Source of the DNA: Candidatus Methanocomedens sp.
GTDB lineage: Archaea; Halobacteriota; Methanosarcinia; Methanosarcinales; Methanocomedenaceae
Assembly: GCA_009649835.1 (NCBI GenBank)
Contig: PYCK01000145.1
Coordinates: 1 to 8,231 of the forward strand
Direction: 5' to 3'
Length of the DNA stretch: 8,231 bases
This document shows positions 1 to 6,258 of the stretch, piece by piece. Each line of letters opens with the position of its first letter. Positions within the stretch are counted from its first letter, which is position 1. Under the pieces are notes generated by a model. The model saw nothing but the letters and a program-made list of their open reading frames with translations. It did no database searches and was not told the origin of the DNA. Position numbers and translations under genes: made by a program.

Positions 1-24
1 AATATTTTACAATCCCCTTCCAGT

Positions 25-720
25 TCAGTCATCCTGGTACATCTTAAGTGTGATCAGCACCAGTGCAACCACAGAAACCTTCCATTCACCCACCTCAACC
101 CTCTCAAGCACCCAGTCCAGGGACCCGCCCACATCCCCGGACCTGCCGTCAAGGATCAGTGATTGTACAACCAGACAGGAAGTAGCCGTGTACCTCCAGT
201 TATCATCCGTGCACTGCGACAAAAGCCACAAAGAATTACGCTGGATCTGGTCGGCCGTGCCTTTGGCATCCTGGTGTATCAGTGCCGAGTTTATCAGGGC
301 GATAGTGCCCGGGTGCATCCATTTCCCTGAAAAGTTATTTAGCAGCCACTTCACCCCCTGCCTGTTCTGCCTGCCCATGATCCCAAGTGCGATAAGGGCA
401 TAACAGGTGTCATACACATCATCGTTCCACGAACCACTGTCCGATTGCATTTCCTCCAGCCAGTCCACCGTATCCTCACAGGAAATCCCGCATTCCATAA
501 GTGCAGCACAAGCCCTGGCACTATCCCGCACCGGATTGCCTGATTCCCAGTGCTCGCCTGACCTGGCATGCTGCAGCCATTCAATTGCCGCGCTGGCATC
601 CCGACCCCACAGGCACAATGCCTTTGCTATCTGTGACGCCTCTTTAACACTGGTGATCTGCACACTCCCCAGCCAGTCAAGGGCACGTTTTGAAAAGTCA
701 GTTATTCTTTCAGGATACAT
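25..720 (-). CDS. Squalene-cyclase/prenyltransferase-type helical repeat protein (function unknown)
   Basis: This encodes about 231 residues made almost entirely of alternating helices in repeats of roughly 50 residues, like the alpha/alpha toroid of terpene cyclases and protein prenyltransferases. Numbering from the longer TTG start, the clearest repeat is 94-124: a QSDSGSW segment (Q-x3-G-x-W, the QW motif) at 100-106, then YDTCYALIALG at 111-121. Weaker copies lie near 20-66, 128-160 and 169-235, each with a W-L pair (DWLGS, EWLQH, KWLLN, LWLLS). True squalene-hopene cyclases exceed 600 residues and carry an acidic DxDD motif; I see neither, so catalysis is doubtful. No signal peptide or membrane segment is evident. 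Start choice: the frame extends to TTG at 744 and GTG at 741, but the first ATG is at 720 and the repeats begin after it. No well-placed ribosome site favours any of the three; a GGTGA at 738-742 lies 17 bases from the ATG. The gene is divergent from rpa. The fold call is reasonably secure; the function is unknown. Confidence 0.72.
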   Translation of the reverse strand: MYPERITDFSKRALDWLGSVQITSVKEASQIAKALCLWGRDASAAIEWLQHARSGEHWESGNPVRDSARACAALMECGISCEDTVDWLEEMQSDSGSWNDDVYDTCYALIALGIMGRQNRQGVKWLLNNFSGKWMHPGTIALINSALIHQDAKGTADQIQRNSLWLLSQCTDDNWRYTATSCLVVQSLILDGRSGDVGGSLDWVLERVEVGEWKVSVVALVLITLKMYQDD

Positions 721-744
721 TACACAATATTCCGGATTCACCAA

Positions 745-819
745 ATTAACAGTATCGATGTTTTTTTATCCTTTGTGACCATAATATGCAGAGACTGTCT
801 GGAACAAAGGAGGCAGACA
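745..819. promoter_or_regulatory. Divergent control region between the repeat protein gene and rpa
   Basis: This short AT-rich gap must hold both divergent promoters. For rpa, the T-rich TTTTTTATC at about 763-770 is the best TATA candidate and would start transcription near 790, leaving a leader of about 30 bases that includes the ribosome site. On the minus strand, GCATATTATGG (about 788-778) would start transcription near 758. Both are weak matches, picked on spacing alone. Confidence 0.3.
806..813 (+). promoter_or_regulatory. Strong Shine-Dalgarno site of rpa
   Basis: AAAGGAGG stands 6 bases before the ATG at 820. It decides the start: the frame is open back to a GTG at 775, but that upstream codon has no such site, so the first 15 codons of the longer frame are treated as leader. 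Confidence 0.8.
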
Positions 820-2166
820 ATGGAAGTAAAAATCGCGCCCCATGTGGACGAAATAATTAGGGCGCTTGGTACAACAGGCACAACAGTAAATCAGGCTATT
901 ATTAAAGAAGAACTTGCAAGGCTCCTGGAGTTCAAGGTGCCTGTGGAAGAGGCAAAAAGGAGCTTGCTTAAAAAATACGGGAATATCGATCTACCTTCCG
1001 TGAAAAAACTATCCGAGCTTGGCGCAGGGGAGCGAAATATTGAGGTCACTGCCCGGATTCTTGAGATCAATACCAAAGTCGTTGGCATCAAGGAACAGGA
1101 GCGTACCATCTTCATGGGCACCATGGTAGACGAAACCGGGGCACGGAGTTTTACTGCATGGGAGGATTTCGGGCTTGAAAAAGGAGATGTGGTCAAGGTC
1201 ACTAACGCCTATGTCAGGATGTGGCAGGGCATGCCAGAGATTAATTTCGGTGCCAGATCGAAAGTTGAGAAATTAGACTCCAGCGCCCTGGAACCGCTCC
1301 TGTCAAAAGACCTGGAACGCCCTGTCCTGCTGGCAGAGCTGAAAGAGGGCGAACCTGCCGTTCATACTGTAATAAGGATAATGGAATCTGCTCAGCGGGA
1401 GATTAACACAAAGAACGGGCCCAGGACCATAGTAACAGGGACAGCAATAGATAGCACTGCCAAACTCCCCTTCACTTCATGGGTACTATCTCCCGAGCTT
1501 ACGGCCGGGAATACAGTAGAGATCAAAAATGCATATATGAGGTCATGGCAAGGTATTCCTACTATCAATATGGGAGAATTCACTTCGGTCAGTCATTCAG
1601 AAACTCCAATAGATGACAGTGATATTGCCAGGGTAATGGACCACGTCCCAATCAGGCTTGATAAAATAACTGACAGGGACGGAGCTTTTGATGTAAGTAT
1701 AGAAGGCAACATAATCTCTGTCAGGCCCGGTTCAGGGCTCATTACCAGGTGTCCTGAATGCAATAGGGTGATACAGAAGAACATCTGCCGAGTCCATGGT
1801 TTGGTAAAAGGCAGGAACGATATGAGGATAAAGTACATACTGGACGACGGTACCGGGGCCCTGACCGTAGTACTTGGTGCAGACCTTACCCAAAAGGTCA
1901 CTGGCTATTCTATTGAAAAAGCCAGGGAAGTTGCCGGTGCGGACATGAACCTGTCTGCTGTTGAGGAAAAGATCAGGGGAAAGCTTATGGGACTGAGCAT
2001 GCGAATGAGAGGTAATATGACCAAGGGCGAATACGGGATCACACTGGTGGCATCCGATGTAGAGGTAACTGAGATCAACCCTGCTGCCGCTGCCGCAGAC
2101 CTGGTCAAAGAGATAGAGGGTGCGATTCATCATTCACCCGGGCAGGGGGATAGTGACCTATGGTAG
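820..2166 (+). CDS. rpa: Replication protein A (single-stranded DNA-binding protein) with zinc finger
   Basis: This is archaeal RPA, 448 residues. It coats single-stranded DNA during replication, recombination and repair. Residues 1-60 are helical. Two clearly duplicated OB folds follow at about 70-150 and 178-257; their ends match closely (NAYVRMWQGMPEINFG against NAYMRSWQGIPTINMG). A third OB fold spans about 288-415 and contains a zinc finger with C311, C314, C323 and H326 (C-x2-C-x8-C-x2-H), followed by LDDGTGALTVVLG at 341-353. This zinc-finger form resembles haloarchaeal and Methanosarcina RPA proteins. The C-terminal 30 residues are Ala-rich, then acidic. The ATG at 820 follows an AAAGGAGG site. 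The stop codon lies inside the start region of the next gene (7-base overlap), so the two products are probably made together. I am confident of the family, less so of which RPA paralogue this is. Confidence 0.9.
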   Translation: MEVKIAPHVDEIIRALGTTGTTVNQAIIKEELARLLEFKVPVEEAKRSLLKKYGNIDLPSVKKLSELGAGERNIEVTARILEINTKVVGIKEQERTIFMGTMVDETGARSFTAWEDFGLEKGDVVKVTNAYVRMWQGMPEINFGARSKVEKLDSSALEPLLSKDLERPVLLAELKEGEPAVHTVIRIMESAQREINTKNGPRTIVTGTAIDSTAKLPFTSWVLSPELTAGNTVEIKNAYMRSWQGIPTINMGEFTSVSHSETPIDDSDIARVMDHVPIRLDKITDRDGAFDVSIEGNIISVRPGSGLITRCPECNRVIQKNICRVHGLVKGRNDMRIKYILDDGTGALTVVLGADLTQKVTGYSIEKAREVAGADMNLSAVEEKIRGKLMGLSMRMRGNMTKGEYGITLVASDVEVTEINPAAAAADLVKEIEGAIHHSPGQGDSDLW

Positions 2167-3290
2167 AGAGGGAGGTTGCCTGGAGGGTCTTTGCCCATGA
2201 GTTCATTCATTCGGATTATTTCTTTCATGACGGGGATGAGTTCTCCCCCAATTACCTGGTCACTCCCACCGGTGCCAGGGTGAACCGGCTGTACTTTGTG
2301 GGTGTACTGACCGAGATCGATAATCTTGGCGCAGGTGAGGACATGTGGAGGGCAAGAGTGTCTGACCCCACCGGTGCTTTTTCTGTGTATGCTGGACAGT
2401 ACCAGCCGCAAGCATCAGTATTCCTGTCAGGACTGGATGTGCCCTGTTTTGTGGCTATAACAGGCAAGGCCAGGACCTATGAACCAGAGGACGGGACTAT
2501 ATATACTTCGGTAAGGCCGGAAGAACTCAACACTGCAAACGACAGCATAAGGGACAGGTGGATAGTTGATACTGCCCGGCTGACCTATGAGCGCATAGGA
2601 TTGGTCAGGTCTGCCATGGATTCAGGTCTTAAGGGTGATGAACTGACAGACATGCTTGTTCAATCCGGTGCCAGTCCAAAACTTGCCAATGGCATACTCA
2701 GGGCCGTTTCTCATTACACTGACCTGGACAAATACCTTAATACTCTATCAGGTGTGATCGTTGATGCATTGAAGAACCTGACATCTGCTGACCAGTACCC
2801 ATCTCCGGGGACCGGGATTTCACACGCTATGGAAGAGGTTGCCAGAAGCAAGCCGGCAGATGCTATGGTGAAAGAGACACCTGCCCGGTATTCTATAGAG
2901 GATACACAGCCTGCCCAGTCCCCAGAACCTGCACAACCTACACAATCACCACAGCCTGCCCGGTCCACAGAACCTGCACAATCTACACAATCACCACACA
3001 TTGTCCAGTCCACAGAACCTGAAAATGCCCGGGTGGCGGGAAAAGAGATCGACGATGGAACAACAGATAGTGAGCCCGCCAGACCTGAAGAGGACAAGCC
3101 CGAACCTGACGAGATGGTCTATGAACTGATGGGTATAATGGATAAAGGGAACGGCGTGCCGGTCACTGAACTGGTGGATGAATCAAAACGAAGTGGTCTT
3201 ACCGATGAACAGGTTGACGGTGCTGTGAAGACATTGATGTCAGAAGGCAGGTGTTACGAGCCCAGGATAGGTGTACTTCGCAGAGTATGA
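2160..3290 (+). CDS. RPA-associated protein (COG3390 type) with OB fold and C-terminal winged helix
   Basis: This gene encodes 376 residues. It is recognised by its position directly after rpa and by an N-terminal OB fold (about 42-120: RLYFVGVLTEID, WRARVSDPTGAFSVYAG, then a CFVAITGKART strand). In haloarchaea, rpa1 and rpa3 are each followed by such a partner gene, whose product acts with RPA. Residues 128-205 are helical. Residues 230-316 form a low-complexity Pro/Gln/Ser/Glu linker containing two 15-residue repeats. Residues 317-375 look like a winged helix (helix MVYELMGIMDKG, then VPVTELVDESKRSGLTDEQV, then a wing ending GVLRRV). The arrangement recalls the C-terminal winged helix of eukaryotic RPA32, which binds partner proteins; that parallel is my inference. 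The ATG at 2160 overlaps the rpa stop by 7 bases, with CAGGGGGA at 2143-2150 as ribosome site, implying translational coupling. Confidence 0.8.
   Translation: MVEREVAWRVFAHEFIHSDYFFHDGDEFSPNYLVTPTGARVNRLYFVGVLTEIDNLGAGEDMWRARVSDPTGAFSVYAGQYQPQASVFLSGLDVPCFVAITGKARTYEPEDGTIYTSVRPEELNTANDSIRDRWIVDTARLTYERIGLVRSAMDSGLKGDELTDMLVQSGASPKLANGILRAVSHYTDLDKYLNTLSGVIVDALKNLTSADQYPSPGTGISHAMEEVARSKPADAMVKETPARYSIEDTQPAQSPEPAQPTQSPQPARSTEPAQSTQSPHIVQSTEPENARVAGKEIDDGTTDSEPARPEEDKPEPDEMVYELMGIMDKGNGVPVTELVDESKRSGLTDEQVDGAVKTLMSEGRCYEPRIGVLRRV
2905..3020 (+). repeat. 45-bp tandem repeat inside the linker of the RPA-associated protein
   Basis: Two near-identical 45-base units lie at 2905-2949 and 2950-2994, with a degenerate third start at 2995-3020. 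Each begins CACAGCCTGCCC (the third CACACATTGTCC) and contains CAGAACCT. The period is a multiple of three, so it adds 15 residues per copy (QPAQSPEPAQPTQSP, then QPARSTEPAQSTQSP) without shifting the frame. The few differences between units suggest a fairly recent duplication that could vary in copy number between strains. Confidence 0.85.
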
Positions 3291-3344
3291 AAAGGCAAAT
3301 AAGAACAAACATTTAATATTTTATCATACATCTTAAAATCAAGA

Positions 3345-3367
3345 AAATGCTCACTTCGTTCGCATTT
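3345..3367. repeat. Inverted repeat AAATGC-N11-GCATTT upstream of glnA
   Basis: Perfect 6-base arms flank an 11-base centre, TCACTTCGTTC, inside which AC and GT can pair around a TTC loop. Read on the minus strand, the centre is GAACGAAGTGA, so the hairpin would have tandem G-A mismatches and a GAA loop, an arrangement known to stabilise hairpins. It lies about 55 bases after the preceding stop codon and about 17 bases before the proposed glnA TATA box. It could be a regulator site, a 3' end structure for the rpa operon, or a dispersed intergenic palindrome. I see only one copy in this window. Confidence 0.6.
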
Positions 3368-3383
3368 ACTTGGAGTACATAAT

Positions 3384-3398
3384 CTTATAGATAATATA
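3384..3398 (+). promoter_or_regulatory. Probable TATA box of the glnA-nrpR operon
   Basis: CTTATAGATAATATA is the best TATA-like run in the 151-base gap before glnA. Archaeal initiation about 25 bases downstream would place the transcript start near 3412-3422, leaving a 20-30 base leader that includes the AGGTGA ribosome site. The gap contains no GGAA, TTCC or GGTA word, so neither of the NrpR operator forms I know (GGAA-N6-TTCC, GGTA-N6-TACC) is present. Confidence 0.45.
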
Positions 3399-3431
3399 CA
3401 TTAAAAAAAGTTTCATAATATCCCGTATATC

Positions 3432-3437
3432 AGGTGA
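3432..3437 (+). promoter_or_regulatory. Shine-Dalgarno site of glnA
   Basis: AGGTGA ends 4 bases before the ATG at 3442. It matches the archaeal 16S anti-Shine-Dalgarno end and fixes the start. Confidence 0.75.
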
Positions 3438-3441
3438 AATA

Positions 3442-4761
3442 ATGAAATCTGTTGAGGAAATTCTTAAAATAATCAGTGAAAAAGACGTCAGGTTTGTAAG
3501 GCTGCAGTTCGTGGATATACAGGGTATCGTCAAGAACGTGGCCATACCAGTGTCCCAGATCGAGAAGGCACTGGATCAAGGGATATCCTTTGATGGCTCG
3601 TCCGTTGAAGGCTTTGTCAGGATAGAAGAATCAGACATGGTCTTAAAACCGGATATTGATACCTTCCAGATACTACCATGGAGCCATGATGGTAACAGTG
3701 CCAGGATGATATGTGATGTCCACCTGCCGAACGGTGAACCTTTCGTAGGCGACCCCAGGTATGTGCTCAGGCGTGCCATGGAAGAAGCGGCTTTAATGGG
3801 TTTTGAGATGAATACCGGACCTGAACTTGAATTTTTCCTGTTTGAGAAAAAAAACGGACGCCCTACTACTATTCCACACGACTCTGCAGGGTATTTTGAC
3901 TTCGGGCCTGTGGACCTGGCAGAAAATATTCGAAGGGAGATCGTGGTCGCACTGGAAGGCATGGGATTCGAGATAGAGGCCTCACATCATGAGGTTGCAT
4001 CAGGCCAGCATGAGATCGACTTCAAATACGGTAATGCCCTTATCACGGCTGACAATGTGGTGACCTTTAAATATGTCACCAGGACAATTGCCAATAATAT
4101 GGGATTGCATGCCACATTTATGCCCAAACCCCTGTTCAGTGAGAACGGCAGCGGCATGCACATCAACATTTCCCTGTTCAAGGATGGACAGAACGCTTTT
4201 TATGACCCTGATAGCAAATATGGCATCAGTGATACTTTAAGATACTTTATCAGCGGAATTTTGAAACATATTAAAGCTATTACTGCGATCACCAATCCTA
4301 CTATCAACTCATATAAGAGATTAGTACCAGGGTATGAAGCACCTGTATATGTTTCATGGTCAGGGGCAAACCGGAGTTCGCTTATCAGGATACCTATGGC
4401 CAGGGGGTCGAGCACAAGGATAGAATTGCGCAGTCCTGACCCCTCCTGTAATCCATACCTGTCCTTTGCAGTCATACTTATGGCAGGACTGGATGGTATC
4501 AAGAATAAGATCGACCCAGGTCAACCGGTAGAGGATAATATTTACCAGATGAATGCAGAAGAGCGCCTCAAGCGAAATATCGATTCACTGCCAGGAACTC
4601 TCAGGGATGCACTGAACGAACTGGAAAGTGATGAGCATTTAATTAGATCCCTGGGTCCCCATGTTTTTAATAACTTCATGAGGCTGGGCCGTGCCGAATG
4701 GGAATCATACAGGATACAGGTACATGACTGGGAAATCCAGCGGTATATCAACATCATGTAA
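3442..4761 (+). CDS. glnA: Glutamine synthetase, type I (alpha-like)
   Basis: This is a complete 439-residue GlnA, the usual GSI-alpha length. It makes glutamine from glutamate, ammonium and ATP in the cytoplasm, as a dodecamer in this family. Visible landmarks are DGSSVEGF (51-58), metal ligand region GPELEFF (126-132), HHEVASGQHE (182-191), ENGSGMHIN (234-242), the flap KRLVPGYEAP (292-301), NRSSLIRIP (310-318) and the substrate-binding RIELRSPDPSCNPY (326-339). The C-terminal region (DNIYQMNAEERL, 365-376) is Bacillus-like and lacks the adenylylated-tyrosine segment of GSI-beta enzymes, so control by adenylylation is unlikely. R60, within EGFVRIEES, matches the arginine linked to glutamine feedback inhibition in Bacillus. 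Archaeal relatives such as Methanosarcina mazei GlnA1 are reported to be activated by 2-oxoglutarate. The gene leads a cluster with nrpR, 14 bases downstream. All key residues appear intact. Confidence 0.97.
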   Translation: MKSVEEILKIISEKDVRFVRLQFVDIQGIVKNVAIPVSQIEKALDQGISFDGSSVEGFVRIEESDMVLKPDIDTFQILPWSHDGNSARMICDVHLPNGEPFVGDPRYVLRRAMEEAALMGFEMNTGPELEFFLFEKKNGRPTTIPHDSAGYFDFGPVDLAENIRREIVVALEGMGFEIEASHHEVASGQHEIDFKYGNALITADNVVTFKYVTRTIANNMGLHATFMPKPLFSENGSGMHINISLFKDGQNAFYDPDSKYGISDTLRYFISGILKHIKAITAITNPTINSYKRLVPGYEAPVYVSWSGANRSSLIRIPMARGSSTRIELRSPDPSCNPYLSFAVILMAGLDGIKNKIDPGQPVEDNIYQMNAEERLKRNIDSLPGTLRDALNELESDEHLIRSLGPHVFNNFMRLGRAEWESYRIQVHDWEIQRYINIM

Positions 4762-4775
4762 ATAAGGTCTAAGTT

Positions 4776-5759
4776 ATGAACACTTCAACTTCTGACCCCC
4801 AGGTGCAGCGAAAACTTATAGAGATTTTAAGGATTATCACTGAAAGTGATGGTGCTATCGGTGCTCGCATCATTGCTGACAAAATGAGGGAAAGAGGGTA
4901 CCAGATAGGTGAGAGGGGGGTCAGGTACCATCTGAGGATACTGGACGAAAGGGGGCTGACCGCCAGGGAAGGATATTCCGGACGGGTCATTACCGAGAAC
5001 GGATTGCAGGAACTGGAAGACGGACTCATAGGCCACAGGGTGGGATTCATAATCACCGCCATTGATGAACTGGTCTATAACACGGACCTGGATGTGGATA
5101 CAGGGGAAGGCAACGTGATCGTGAACATGGCTCTGATCGATAAGGATGATTTTGATGATGCTATTGAGATTATTGCGGCAATAAACGAAACCCCGTACTC
5201 CATAAGCCCATATATCCAGGTTATTGAAGAGGACGCTATTGATTACAGGGTGCCGAAAGGGAAGGTGGGCATTGCTACCGTGTGCAGCATAACAATTGAC
5301 GGGATACTGGCAAAGAACGGGATACCTGTAAACACGAAATACGGAGGCCTTATACAGATTGAGAACGGGACCCCTACCACGTTTTCAGATATGCTGTTAT
5401 ACAGCGGCACCACTATTGATCCGATGAAGATATTCATCAACAGGAGAATGACTTCGGTACTGGACGTGCTTGAGACAGGAAACGGTAAACTCCTTGCAAA
5501 CATGAGGGAGATACCTGCTTCAGCTAAAGAGCATGCTATTGAGGTCCTTGACAAGGCCAAAGGTATAGATATCGACGGCCTGATCGGAATCGGTAAGCCC
5601 GGCAGTTCAATATTCAAGGCTCCTGTTGGCCCGGGAAAGATAGGATTGCCCATATACGCTGGCCTGAACTGTATTGTGGCAATAGAAGAAAGCGGTATTG
5701 ATGTGTCGGTATTCCCCATATCCAGGATGGCTAATTATAAGAATATGACACGACTGTAG
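4776..5759 (+). CDS. nrpR: Nitrogen regulatory repressor NrpR (short NrpRI-type: winged helix plus one sensor domain)
   Basis: NrpR is the euryarchaeal repressor of nitrogen-fixation and ammonium-assimilation genes; 2-oxoglutarate, the signal of nitrogen shortage, releases it from DNA. The 327 residues comprise an N-terminal winged helix-turn-helix (about 10-80: KLIEILRIITESDGAIGAR, GVRYHLRILDERGL, then wing GYSGRVITENG) and a single NrpR sensor domain (about 87-325). Sensor landmarks include YRVPKGKVGIATVCSITIDG (157-176), GIPVNTKYGGLIQIENGTP (182-200) and GLIGIGKPGSSIF (268-280). Methanococcus NrpR carries two sensor domains in one chain of over 500 residues. In Methanosarcina the function is split between NrpRI (this layout) and a separate NrpRII without a DNA-binding domain; no NrpRII is in this window. 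The gene starts 14 bases after glnA, with AAGGT at 4764-4768 as a modest ribosome site, so the two are probably cotranscribed. Confidence 0.92.
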   Translation: MNTSTSDPQVQRKLIEILRIITESDGAIGARIIADKMRERGYQIGERGVRYHLRILDERGLTAREGYSGRVITENGLQELEDGLIGHRVGFIITAIDELVYNTDLDVDTGEGNVIVNMALIDKDDFDDAIEIIAAINETPYSISPYIQVIEEDAIDYRVPKGKVGIATVCSITIDGILAKNGIPVNTKYGGLIQIENGTPTTFSDMLLYSGTTIDPMKIFINRRMTSVLDVLETGNGKLLANMREIPASAKEHAIEVLDKAKGIDIDGLIGIGKPGSSIFKAPVGPGKIGLPIYAGLNCIVAIEESGIDVSVFPISRMANYKNMTRL

Positions 5760-5766
5760 TTCTTCT

Positions 5767-6249
5767 ATGGAAATCCGGGAAGGCTTACCAGACGATCTTG
5801 GAAGATTGATCGATTTCATGGAACTGGTCGACCATGAGTTTGTCCCGCCACTGTCCTTGCGCCCGGGCGGTATATACGACAGGGTATCGGGTACTCTTGC
5901 TAAGGTGGATTCTAATTTTCTTATTGGTGAGTCAAATGGAAGAGTGGTTGGCGCCGTGGGATACAGGAAGAACTGGAATGGGATAGAAGAAGTAATGGGG
6001 GAGGCATATATTTCATTCATTGCTGTTCATCCCGGGTACAGGGGGCAGAATATCGCAAGGTTGCTGGACCGGGCACTGGCAAAAAAACTATGGTCTGACT
6101 GGATGACACATGTCAACGTCACTACATGGTCCACAAACCCTGGTGCATACCGGATGTACCAGCAGCTTGGTTATGTCGTCTCAAAGACCTTGGAAGACCA
6201 CCGTGGCCCGGGCGTGGATACTATCTATTTCAGGAAAAGTTTCAAGTGA
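5767..6249 (+). CDS. GNAT-family N-acetyltransferase
   Basis: This 160-residue protein has a single GNAT domain, which transfers an acetyl group from acetyl-CoA to an amine. The acetyl-CoA-binding motif A is clear: strand AYISFIAVHPGYRG (80-93) followed by QNIARLLDRALAKKLW (94-109), where RGQNIA fits the R/Q-x-x-G-x-G/A pattern with Ala in the last position. The later NPGAYRMYQQLGYVV (124-138) is the usual C-terminal GNAT motif with its tyrosine. The substrate cannot be read from the sequence. The gene begins 7 bases after the nrpR stop and shares its strand, so it probably belongs to the glnA transcript; a role in nitrogen metabolism is only suggested by this position. I see no Shine-Dalgarno site before the ATG, which hints at reinitiation after nrpR. 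It ends 9 bases before the end of the convergent gene. Confidence 0.88.
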   Translation: MEIREGLPDDLGRLIDFMELVDHEFVPPLSLRPGGIYDRVSGTLAKVDSNFLIGESNGRVVGAVGYRKNWNGIEEVMGEAYISFIAVHPGYRGQNIARLLDRALAKKLWSDWMTHVNVTTWSTNPGAYRMYQQLGYVVSKTLEDHRGPGVDTIYFRKSFK

Positions 6250-6258
6250 ACCGTGATA

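Noticed and set aside
50..403. Plus-strand 117-codon frame
   Set aside because: It lies wholly opposite the repeat protein gene and its translation is a Ser/Thr/Pro-rich shadow with no recognisable motif.
407..778. Plus-strand 123-codon frame
   Set aside because: It is antisense to the helical repeat protein; the translation is Ser/Cys/His-rich without domain character, as expected of a shadow.
775..819. Longer rpa reading frame starting at GTG 775
   Set aside because: The ATG at 820 has AAAGGAGG 6 bases before it; the extra 15 residues include the ribosome site itself and look non-coding.
2007..2020. GGTAATATGACC as an NrpR-like operator
   Set aside because: It is an imperfect match, lies inside the rpa coding sequence, and is far from any nitrogen gene promoter.
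1732..2133. Minus-strand 133-codon frame opposite rpa
   Set aside because: The opposite strand encodes the zinc-finger OB fold of RPA; the antisense product has no recognisable features.
3442..4761. Adenylylation control of glutamine synthetase
   Set aside because: The C-terminal region is of the alpha/Bacillus type and lacks the tyrosine segment modified in beta-type enzymes.
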